From the NCBI GenBank assembly GCA_027596195.1, contig JADGJG010000364.1, positions 1 through 22,556 of the forward strand: 22,556 nucleotides of DNA. Reading direction: 5' to 3'. The stretch is from Podochytrium sp. JEL0797. Taxonomy: Eukaryota > Chytridiomycota > Chytridiomycetes > Chytridiales > Chytriomycetaceae. Below are positions 9,938 to 18,548 of the stretch, in pieces. Position 1 is the first letter of the stretch. The number at the start of each line of letters is the position of its first letter. The position numbers and the translations under genes were made by a program. The notes beneath the pieces were generated by a model. It did not search any database and was not told where the DNA came from. It saw nothing but the letters and a program-made list of their open reading frames with translations.

Positions 9938-10530
9938 TTAACGGACAATGACACAAGGGCAATGCGAGTTTTTCGCAAGGTATTCCGACACGGAGCCCAT
10001 CATGGTGCGACGCATGCCTGTCAATCCTCTCGTTCCGACAACGAGCACATCCGCATTCAAGGTTTCAGTCATGGTGCAGATTTCGTTGCGTGGGTCACCG
10101 CGGAGCAGAATGGCGCGCAAGGGAACGTTGGGGCCAATCAGTTCGCGGGCCTTTTCCATGCTGGTCTTGAGGAACGCGCGGAGACGGATTTTGTTGCCTT
10201 CGGAACAGTCTTCCGGGATGCAAGCTGTATTTTGGTTTGAAAATTTAGGGTTCACGCGTTTTCGTCGAAATGTGGAAGCCACGTGCAATCGGGGGATATC
10301 AATTTCAACTCACACAAGAGGACGAGCTTGTTTTTGATTTCGTCTGTGGACGCAGTGATGAAGTTGTTGATTGCCCAGAGAAAGGCGGTTTGAGATTCTG
10401 GGGACGAGTCGAGACCCACGGCAATGATTCGTCCGGCAATGACGTCCTTGCGCCAGTCGTCCGAGTTGAAGTAGCCTGAGATCTCCTCGAACGATTCGGG
10501 GTCTTTACAGTAAGCGGCAGTGAGAGACAT
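9938..10530 (-). CDS. Universal stress protein (USP-E)
   Basis: ATP-binding USP, 167 residues, exons 10530-10314 and 10224-9938, intron 10225-10313 (89 nt). It begins MSLTAAYCKDPESFEE, carries RIIAVGLDSSPESQ, and has the ATP loop GTRGLTGMRRTMMGS, ending CPCVIVR. The mid-domain motif reads RGDPRNEIC where the other array members have RGDPRDEIC. It is closest to USP-D, including the intron and 3' UTR. Its start ATG is retained, unlike in USP-D. It is divergently oriented from the Nudix gene across 10531-10847. Confidence 0.9.
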
Positions 10531-10847
10531 TTGAGTTGGGTTTTTGGTTTTTGTTTTTGGGATTCCAACTCTTTTCTTCTCAGGGTTTATATTGGGAAAG
10601 AAGGGTTGTAATGAAGAGTTGCACCTTGCTTGTTGCATTTTACTGCTACATCCGGATTACGGCATAAAGAAAATCCAGAATTTAATTACCCATTACACAT
10701 TTTTGGCACCTGCCAAGATCGCCCCTCCGTTCATTCTTACTTTTCCACCTCTTCGATTTCAATTCCAAGATTGATCATGATTCGAAATGATTCGATAGAA
10801 TTGAGAGTGTAGTTCAAAGATTCGCGTTTTCAGTTTCCACACAAAAT
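10531..10847. promoter_or_regulatory. Divergent promoter region, USP-E / NADH pyrophosphatase
   Basis: A 317-bp AT-rich gap between two divergent start codons. On the USP-E side a TATA-like AATATAAACC (minus strand) lies near 10585-10594, about 60 nt before the ATG. No regulator site could be identified. Short open frames here have no recognisable product. Confidence 0.5.
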
Positions 10848-12391
10848 ATGGATTTCGAATCTGCCGTTGCAGCCCTCCCTGACGCGCCGATGCTCGCATC
10901 GCTGCTCACTGCCAATGCTCAGCTTTCAACGATGGCGAATGCGCGCGGATGGACGCTGCTTCACTTTGCGGCGCGTTACGGCCACTCGGCTGCGGCGCAA
11001 ACGCTTGTATCTTTTGGCGCGGCGACTGCGGCGCGCAACGGCGACGACAAGACGCCGCTGTCACTCGCAAACGACTGGGGCCACGCCGCAGTGGCCGCAG
11101 TGCTGCTCGCAAAGGCGCCAGGTGCACAGCCAGCATCCTCCGTGGCGCCTTCTTTGTCGCCCTTCTCGCACGCAGAAAACACCACCTACTTTGGACACAC
11201 AACCATCGACCGCGCTTCGCAGCTGCGCAGTGACAAAACACGCCTTGCCCAGTTGCTGGTAATGCATCCCAGTCTCACATCGAATCCCACTGATGATCCA
11301 CACACCAATATACTCAGTACTCTCCAGAATCGCGCGTCACCCTTCTCAACGCAGGAAACCCCGTCCTTGTCGACAACGCCCTATTGTGGCTCACACCCGC
11401 TGAAATCGACAAGGCCTCGCAGGTCGACTCACTGCTTTCCAAAATCATCCACGAAGACCCCATCCACCAACACAACACCCTCGTGCTGCTTGGCAAAACT
11501 TCTCCCACAACCACCCTCTTTGCCCTCGACGTGTCCTTCAACCAGAACCTCCAGCAACTCGTGGCAAACAAAAACCTCCAATTCTCTCCTGCGCGCCCGA
11601 ATGCTTACAAATTGAATCCGCTGAGTCAGGAATCTGCGTTCCTCGCACAAGCGCGTAGCATCTTGGACTGGCATGCGCGCTTCAAGTTTTGTTCTCTGTG
11701 CGGCAACAAGACGGTTCCCAAGGAAGCTGGATACAAACGCGTGTGTTCGGCTGCCGAATGCGTGTCGCACACGTCCGTCCAAAACTCTTGCTTTCCTCGC
11801 ACGGACCCCGTGGCCATTGTGTGCATTATTTCCAAGGACGGAGAGCGCGTGTTGCTGGGTCGTCAAAAGATTTGGCCAAAGGGAATGTACTCGTGTGTGG
11901 CGGGATTTATGGAGCCTGGTGAGAGCATTGAGGCGGCTGCGAGGAGAGAGGCGAGGGAGGAAACGGGAATTATGTTGGGTCGTGTCCAATATTTTGCGTC
12001 TCAGGTGCGGTTTCTTTGATTTTGGTGACCTTTTGTTGTCTCACTCACATTGGTTGTGTCACAGCCGTGGCCTTTTCCCGCCAACCTCATGCTGGGAATG
12101 TATGCTGAAGCCCTGACTGAGGAAATCGATCTCGTCGATAATGAGCTCGAAGATGCCAAATGGTTCACTCGAAAGCAAATTCTGGATTCCATGTGGAACA
12201 CCAACGCGTCGTCTCCCACAACCCCCAACACGGCCCAACCCTATGCAATTGCGCATCAGTTGCTCAAGAATTGGGTCGAAAACAGGTCGTTCCAATGGAC
12301 GGTGGAATTGGCAGAAGGGTCAGCGCGCGTAGAATACACACGCGAGGACTATTTGAAGGATTCGGAAGAGTTTGAGAAATCCAAGTTTTAA
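10848..12391 (+). CDS. NPY1: Ankyrin-Nudix NADH pyrophosphatase (NUDT12/Npy1 type)
   Basis: Hydrolyses NADH and related NAD-capped molecules to NMNH plus AMP, usually in peroxisomes. Exons 10848-11258, 11318-12004, 12065-12391; 474 residues, similar in size to human NUDT12. In order: two ankyrin-like repeats (about 33-90, with GWTLLHFAARYGH and DKTPLSLANDWGH); the N-terminal NADH-pyrophosphatase domain; a zinc ribbon with Cys262, Cys265, Cys280 and Cys285; a Nudix box at 333-355 whose G, E, RE, EE and G positions all match GX5EX7REUXEEXGU; and the NADH-specificity motif SQPWPFP, split by intron 2. The C-terminus is SKF, possibly a weak PTS1-like peroxisomal signal. The first exon join is supported because it restores the frame into NPVLVDNALLWLTP. 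A variant poly(A) signal AATTAAA lies just past the stop. Confidence 0.95.
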
Positions 12392-12519
12392 AAATGAATT
12401 AAAGGGGGAAGATTCCAAGAATAACAAAACAAACAAAATTTTCTTCGATTGACCCGCAACGACAGCAAAAACAAAGCAACAACTACAACAAATACACAAC
12501 TTAAAAAATCACATCATCT

Positions 12520-13448
12520 TCAAACAATCTTCTCGGCTTCAGACGGACGCGGGACAATGACGGGAACCTACGAAAAGCATGCTTTGTAAGCAAACACATG
12601 GGACTCGGGAGACAACACTGCTTCACCCCAAAAATAGGAATACGGTACCTTCAGGTGGTGAATGAGGTACTCGGACACGGAACCGAGCAACGCGCGTTTG
12701 AATCCCGAAAGACCGCGGCTTCCAATCACGAGCATATCGGCCTTGATGTCCTCGACTGTCGGGGAGGAAAAATAAATGAGCGCGCAGAAAGAACACCACC
12801 AAAGTCCCCCTCCTGTACCTTTGTACGCGAGCTCATCGCGCGCGTCCCCGCGCAAAGCGACCCCACGAATATTGTACTTGTGGGCCGGGAGTTTGTTGGC
12901 GTACGCTCTCAACAGGTCATGGCTCTCGCGCTTGTTGGCGGCTTCGATGGCTTCGAATTCTTTGCTGAAATCAACTGATTGTGTGGGAAGGGGAAGGTGT
13001 GGCGTTTTTTTGTGTGATGAGTGATTATTGGCAGGCAAAATGCACACGCTTTACCGTAAAGGGTTCCGTAGACTCCGGGGAGGGAGGCGGGAGGGCGCAC
13101 GTTCATGAGAACGATTTGGTCGGTTTCGGGTCTCACGCTGTTGTGAGTTTGTGAGTGGCTTTGTGGGAACGGGATGGGAGGGGGCGCTTACACATTCTGG
13201 ACGGCCCAGTCGAAAGCGTATTCAGAGTATTTCGAGGCATCTGTTGTTCACGGGGGAGGGGGGTCAAGGGGGTGAGTCGCCCAGAGGTTTTTCGCCGGGG
13301 AGGATCAAAACAATAGCAGCGGGAAATTCTTACCGACTGCAATCGCGACGATGCGGGTGGGTGCGGCGACGTGGTCCGAGTGGGGGGACACAACGTCCTC
13401 GTGAATCACGTTTGGGGTGGCGTCCGTGGCGGCAGGTTGGGCAGACAT
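12520..13448 (-). CDS. Universal stress protein (USP-F), intron-rich paralog of USP-A
   Basis: ATP-binding USP, 185 residues in six exons: 13448-13334, 13240-13192, 13137-13055, 12974-12819, 12755-12649, 12567-12520, with introns of 54-93 nt. An Ala/Thr-rich N-terminal leader is followed by [20 protein letters not shown], the helix [28 protein letters not shown], and the ATP loop [15 protein letters not shown]; it ends RPSEAEKIV. Every exon join restores alignment with USP-A, which gives high confidence in the structure. USP-A and USP-F are much closer to each other than to the B-E array. It is divergent from USP-G and convergent with the Nudix gene, with a 128-bp gap between their stop codons. 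Confidence 0.92.
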
Positions 13449-13691
13449 GTTTTTTTGGTTGGGTTTTTTTCGAGTTTCGGAACCGAGTCGGAACAGACAA
13501 GTGGCGCGCGGTAACGAATCATGAGTCACACTTTCTTTTCGTGATTTTGCCTTTTGGGATGAATACTCTATGTGTTATTTCTATGATTTGTTGCGTTTGC
13601 GAGGACTGGTTATTAACTTTTCTTCAGGAGTGCGTGAAGAATCCTGGAAGAATCCACGTCAGTCGCGGACACATAAAAAAATTTTCTTTCA
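13449..13691. promoter_or_regulatory. Divergent promoter region, USP-F / USP-G
   Basis: A 243-bp gap between the start codons of two divergently transcribed USP genes, with T-rich tracts at both ends. A shared promoter is plausible. No specific factor site was recognised. Confidence 0.5.
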
Positions 13692-14501
13692 ATGCCAGGC
13701 GACGCTCCACCGCAACCGATCGTCGGGCATCAAAGCAGCGACACCCCACCCCTCCCCGAAGCCACCGACCTCTCCGAATCCGCCAAAGAAGCCTTCTTTG
13801 ACCACTACTGCAGCTCCATGAACCGCACGAGACCCAACGACGAACTCGTTGTGAACCACCGGAAACACGAAGAGAACCCCAACTGTCCCAAACGAGTTAT
13901 ATGCATTGCTGTTGATGAAGGACGGGATGCTGAACATGCTTTTAACTGGGCGTTGCGTAATTTGGTGTTTCCGAATGGAAACGATCAGATTTGTTTGTTG
14001 ACTGTGCGGCCTTTGCCGGGAAAGTCGAATACCTTGATGGCGAATATGTCGGAGGCGAGTCTCGCTGGAACTGGGCGGAGCGGTGATCTGTCTGAGGTGA
14101 GTGGGGGGTGCCCTGAATTCGAGAATCGTATTACACATGGACTGAAATTGGATGGCAGGAGGACAGCGCGCTCGAGAACCAAAACCGCGAGCAATCCCAC
14201 CAACTTCTCAAAAAGTATTCGAATCTCGTGATTGCCAAAGGTGCCTCCTGCGTTGCGTTTGCGTTGAAGGGGAGCCCCAAGCAGGAGATTTTGTGTAAAG
14301 TCGAATCCATGAAGCCAGATATGCTCGTTGTGGGGTATGTTCAATAGTTCCTCTTCGTTTTTGCGTTCAGTTGATGTATCGATTTTTGCATTCAGTTGTC
14401 GCGGACTGGGCCCCTTCAAGTCAATGTTGAAGGGAAGCGTGTCGCAGTTTTTGACTGCCAATGTATCTGTTCCTGTAATTGTCCCAAAGAGAAAAGCGTA
14501 A
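13692..14501 (+). CDS. Universal stress protein (USP-G), divergent lineage
   Basis: ATP-binding USP, 228 residues, exons 13692-14096, 14159-14334, 14396-14501. An unusually long N-terminal extension of about 65 residues (Pro- and Ser-rich, then charged) precedes the core KRVICIAVDEGRDAEHAFNW. The second half has AKGASCVAFALKGSPKQEI and the ATP loop GCRGLGPFKSMLKGS, ending PVIVPKRKA. Intron 2 splits the first glycine codon of the ATP loop and has two near-identical 3' splice regions; only the distal one keeps the frame. Sequence and intron positions differ from both the A/F pair and the B-E array, so this is a separate older lineage. Confidence 0.88.
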
Positions 14502-14534
14502 ATAATGAAATAATGGATGAAAATTCTGCATTTA

Positions 14535-14540
14535 AATAAA
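14535..14540 (+). terminator. Polyadenylation signal AATAAA of USP-G
   Basis: AATAAA 33 nt after the USP-G stop codon and 11 nt before the convergent stop codon of the neighbouring minus-strand gene. Confidence 0.5.
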
Positions 14541-14551
14541 TATGAACATTT

Positions 14552-15662
14552 TTACAAAAAATAAAAGACGGCAAACACAAACGAGATTTGCAAAATCAAA
14601 TGAACAGTGTTCTTTGGATCTTCTCCTCCATTGTTTGCGTCCCGTCTCTCTTGAGAACCACCCTCACTGTTTGTGTCGGAAACGGAGTTTGCGTACGCCT
14701 GAACGTCGCGTTTTTGGCTTGCGCTTGCTGCATTCTGCGCATCCAATGCGACACTCAAAGCTGCCGAGTTGGCACAAATGCCTCCAATCTCTGCCGACAC
14801 GTCCGTCACACCTGGACATGCTGCCATGCATTGCATGAACGGGGAAGTCGAGTCTGAAGAATAGTCGACGCTCTTGCTGCAAATCAGGGAAATGAATTGC
14901 AAAGGGTTCGGGTTTTGGAGAAGGTTGTAGAATGCTAGGGTGCAGTTTGTGGGGCAGGAGTATGTGCTTGCGGCTGGTGGTGGAGGTGTTGTTGTGGAGG
15001 TGGTCGAGGTGGTGGGAGACTGAGAAGGGTGGGCAGAGGTTGTGGCAAGGACACCGGCAACCACGTTGACGACTTTCTGGACAAGGTTTGTAGCGTCACG
15101 GGGCTGGAAATTTGGGCGTGCAGTGTCGCGTTTTGGGGCGAAGGACGCGTCTCGATTGTGTGGAAGTTCGTCTCGTTTTTGCATGCGTTCTGGAATGGTT
15201 CGACGATGGTGGGGGCTGTTGTTTCTGGACCCTGCGTGGCCTCCGCTGTTGCTGTGTGAAGTGCTCGGTTTGTGGTTGTGCGTGATGCAGGCTTGGCTGA
15301 GGGCGGAATTTGTGAAGGATTCGGAAAATTCGGAGTGTTCCATTTCGGCGGGGCAGTATACAACGTAGCTTTTTTTGAGATGGCGACGGGCAGGTTAGAA
15401 ATCGAGCAGCGCGAGAATCCGCAAGGGCAAGTTACCAATGAATGACTTTTTCCATCGCGTCGCAAGCGCAAAAGTCCAGTTCGGACTGCGACATGTGGGG
15501 TTTGCTTGCGATGCATCTTTCTTCAATTTTGCGTGTTTTTTGGACGCATGCGGTGAACTTGGACTGCATGCAGCTCAGTGGGGCACCGGCGACGAATTCA
15601 TTGGCAACAGCAAGAAGAAGAAGAAGGGAAAAGGCGCCTCGCGGAGATGGAATCTGAAGCAT
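14552..15662 (-). CDS. Secreted cysteine-rich, probably GPI-anchored surface protein
   Basis: Not assignable to a named family. Exons 15662-15436 and 15368-14552 give 347 residues. The N-terminus is a signal peptide (hydrophobic core FSLLLLLAVA, likely cleavage near residues 25-27). The first module has seven cysteines (31, 39, 50, 65, 67, 76, 81), including a CAC pair. A basic, His/Ser/Asn-rich stretch and a Thr/Ser/Pro linker (SPTTSTTSTTTPPPP) follow, typical of O-glycosylated cell-wall proteins. The second module has six cysteines in the order C-x3-C, C, C-x3-C, C. A C-terminal hydrophobic tail (ILQISFVFAVFYFL) after a small-residue region fits a GPI-attachment signal. The exon join keeps the frame and adds two cysteines (CYVVYC). 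Cell-wall or adhesion roles are inference. Confidence 0.75.
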
Positions 15663-15891
15663 TTGAGGGGTTTTCTGAGGTTGTTGAAACGCGGGCTTTT
15701 TGGAACTGGAAGTGGGCGGGCAGCGAGAGAATACAGCATCCCACCCACCCGAGAAAATTGCCCGCCCAAAATGTATGCAAGCTCAGAGAATTGCGACCAG
15801 GGTATCGACCTTCTCAATACTCTCTTTTTACAAATTTTAAAGGGAAAGGGGAAAGTGAGAAGAGTAGGAGAAGAGACAGAAAAGAAAAAAA
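15663..15891. promoter_or_regulatory. Divergent promoter region, surface protein / ALYREF-like gene
   Basis: A 229-bp gap between divergent start codons. The ALYREF side is strongly purine-rich (15840-15891) and ends in an A-run directly before the ATG. No factor site was recognised. Confidence 0.45.
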
Positions 15892-17053
15892 ATGGATAAA
15901 TCACTGGACGAGCTCGTCTCCATCAACCGGAAAGGCGGCGGTGACGACGGCACTGGCTACCAATCACAGCGACGCCGTGACCGCGACGCCGGCAGCAGAC
16001 CATACGCGCGCAGAGAGCCGCGCAGAGAACGCAGAGACGACCGCAGCGACCTGCGCGCACACCTGGCGGACGGCCCGAGTGCCGCGCCGCAGCAGCGCAA
16101 ACCAAGGCGGCGTCGCCAGGAGGGTTTTGGGGTGGTCGTGGCGAATTTGCACTACAACGTGAGTTGTATTTATTTCTCTCTTTCGTCTTGTTACTTAATT
16201 CGTAACATCAAATCCAACCAGGTCCTCGCTGAAACCCTCGCCGACTTTGTCGCCCAACACCTGCCGCGCGCCCGCGTCACTGCCGTCGAAATCGACTACG
16301 ACTCGGCGGACCGCTCTCTGGGCACCGCAAGCGTGCGCTTCGATTCGCAAGTCGATGCTGTCCAGGCCCGCAACGTCCTGCATGGAATGTCGCTCGAGAA
16401 CGAGGTTCTCGAAGTCGTGTTGGCCGAGGACTCGGAGGCCCTTGCCGATGACGCTGCCGGTGTTGTCAACGAGGTATTTATCATTTGCGTGAAAGGCGTC
16501 CAGTCTCTGACATACCTTACAGCATGGCGAATACATGTACAAAACCATTCTGGACCGACTTGGCTCGAACCGCCCAGCCCCCGTGAACCCAGACCTCAAG
16601 CAGCGCGGCGGAAGCGTTCTGAACCGTCTCGGCTCACGCGTCACGGACCGTCTTGGCCCCAAAACCATCCACTCGCCCCAGAGATCTAATGACCGCGGTT
16701 CTGGTGACTGGCGCGACCGCCGCGACGCTTCCCGCCACAACAACTCCAACTCCTCAAACGGTTCAAACTCGAGAAGACGTGGCGAGGTGCGCCCCGAGGA
16801 TTTGGATGCTGAGATGGACCGGTACATGAACGGCGACGGGAACCCGGTCGATTTGGAGACGGAGGAAAAAATGCTGGTGGATGGCGCTGCTGGTGATGCT
16901 GTGGAGCAGGATGCTGAAGAAGAGAGTCACACCAGGCGATCAGGTCCTAGGAAGGAGTTTGTTGACTATGATACGCCGTCTGCGGATCCATACACGACTG
17001 GGGGTGGGGGTGGAGGTGAAGGCAGACAGGTTCTGAATTATGATGATATTTAA
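15892..17053 (+). CDS. ALYREF: ALY/REF mRNA-export adaptor (THO complex subunit 4)
   Basis: Nuclear RNA-binding adaptor that links spliced mRNA to the DEAD-box helicase UAP56/Sub2 and the export receptor. Exons 15892-16158, 16222-16473, 16523-17053; 349 residues. The N-terminus MDKSLDELVSINRK is the UAP56-binding motif. An Arg-rich region (26-76) is followed by a single RRM (about 79-158) with RNP2-like VVVANLHY and RNP1-like GTASVRF. A region with repeated RLGS/RLGP motifs follows. The conserved C-terminal box RPEDLDAEMDRYMNG (263-277) is the second UAP56-binding or FoP-type motif, here followed by an acidic tail and a poly-Gly stretch. Intron 1 splits the RRM directly after RNP2. It is transcribed toward the MFS gene with a 51-bp gap. 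Confidence 0.92.
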
Positions 17054-17068
17054 AACCTTTTTTTTTGG

Positions 17069-17074
17069 ATTAAA
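17069..17074 (+). terminator. Variant polyadenylation signal ATTAAA of ALYREF-like gene
   Basis: ATTAAA 15 nt past the stop codon, after a T9 run and 30 nt before the next start codon. Confidence 0.4.
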
Positions 17075-17104
17075 GCATGAAAACAATCAGAGAACATATT
17101 ATTA

Positions 17105-18467
17105 ATGATGACAAAATCGCCGAATTGTGATCTCGAGCCAGATCTCGAACCCGAGGCCGCGGGATCCTCGAAGCAAGAGGAGGAGGCGGAAATCGTTGGA
17201 GACGTTTCCCTTCAGCCACAAGTCCCAACGGATGTGGCGCCAGACGGCGGTGGGATCGCCTGTGGCGTCGTTCTTGCCAGCTTCTGCGTTCATTTCTTCT
17301 GCCTCGGCACGCTCTACACGTTTGGTGTGTACGCTGTCCAGTATGAGTCCATGGACCTCGACCGTCTGAGCGTCATTTCTTTCATCGGCAGCATTGGAAC
17401 CACTGTGACAGTTGGAGCCGGCTTGCTAAGCGGGCGTCTTGCGGAGAGATTCGGGGCTCAAATCATGATATCTGTCGGAGCTGCATGCATGAGTCTTTCC
17501 CTCTTGTTGGCATCGTTTGCCACGCAGACGTGGCAGTTCATGGTTTCTCAGGGATTTCTGTTTGGGTTGGGCTGCTCCCTGTGCTACTTTCCGTCGCTCG
17601 CTTCGATTGCGCAATGGTGGGACAAGAAGCGAAGCATTGCGACAGGAGTTGCAGCCTCTGGAAGTGGAATCGGTGGTCTCGTGCTCTCACTTGTCACGCA
17701 ACATTTGCTCAATACGGTCGGCCTCGCTTGGACTCTTCGAGTGAATGCTCTCCTCATTTTGGTCGTCCTGGGTCTCACGATTCCGTTGGTCCGGCAACGG
17801 ATACCAATCTCAAGACGGCCTCTTGACTGGTCGATTCTGCGAAACCTCAAGTTCCAGCTGTTGCTGGGAAGCGTATTCTTTGCCATGACACCCAATTTCA
17901 TTCCCGCATATTTCTTGCCCTCATTTGCCAAGGATGTGAATGGGCTGAATGCAGGACAAGGGGCTCTGTTGGTGAGCTTGTTCAACGGTTCAAGCGCGCT
18001 TGGGCGAATCATTGTGGGTGTTGTGGCAGACGTATACATTGGCAGGATCAATTCTTTCATTCTATGCACGATGCTGTGTGCAGTTTCACTGCTGGTGATT
18101 TGGCCACTTGCAAAGTCGTTTGGGCTGCTGATTTTTTTCGCTATGTTCAATGGGGTAATGTTTCCATTGCGTCTTGGTTTAAAAAACTAACATAAACACG
18201 CAGCTTGTCTCTGGAGGATACTTTGTCCTCATCCCGGTTATTGTTGGACAAGTTTTTGGAGTCGCGCAACTCGCGTCGCTGGTTGGCATGAGCATGACGC
18301 TCTCGTCGATTGGATACCTCGCAGGTCCCCCAATTGCTGGCGCGATTCGCGATTCTGTGGGATACACGGGCGTGTGCATGTTCGCAGGTGGATTGACTGT
18401 GATGAGTGTCTTGTTTTGCGTTGCGCTGCGTGTTGCGGTGGAACGCAAAATATTTGCTATTGTTTGA
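17105..18467 (+). CDS. MFS transporter, monocarboxylate-porter-like
   Basis: Predicted polytopic plasma-membrane transporter of the major facilitator superfamily; substrate unknown, monocarboxylate or related organic acid by family resemblance. Exons 17105-18154 and 18204-18467, 437 residues, a normal length for the family. An acidic cytosolic N-terminus (1-45) is followed by the MCT-family PDGG motif (46-49) before TM1. Loop 2-3 carries GRLAERFG (110-117), a form of MFS motif A. About twelve hydrophobic segments are visible, with a charged central loop (VRQRIPISRRPLDW). The 49-nt intron lies between TM10 and TM11 and contains an in-frame stop, so splicing is needed for the final 87 residues. 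A second ATG follows immediately at 17108. Confidence 0.9.
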
Positions 18468-18548
18468 CAGCAGGCTTAAATCAGATACCTATGGTTTTGC
18501 GAAGCGCCCCTCCACCTTTTCGACGTTTTCAAAAACAAATCCACGAAA

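Larger units (their letters stand above)
7385..10530 (-). repeat. Tandem array of four USP paralogs (B, C, D, E)
   Basis: Four head-to-tail copies on the minus strand share the same intron 1 position. C, D and E have identical exon 2 lengths (287 nt). D and E also share similar intron sequence and a similar 3' UTR (gattcgtatc-aattatagttgcggc), marking them as the most recent duplication. B is the most divergent. Confidence 0.9.

Noticed and set aside
7385..10530. CRISPR or satellite array because of repeated sequence
   Set aside because: The repeats are complete protein-coding paralogs with introns, not short repeats with spacers.
10867..11303. Several open frames on both strands over the first Nudix-gene exon
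   Set aside because: They are shadows of the GC-rich ankyrin-coding exon; only the frame from 10848 gives ankyrin motifs and joins the Nudix domain.
11259..11615. Continuation of the first Nudix-gene frame past 11258 as coding
   Set aside because: The continuation is Ser/Thr/Pro-rich and loses the family pattern, while splicing 11259-11317 gives the conserved NADH-pyrophosphatase N-domain.
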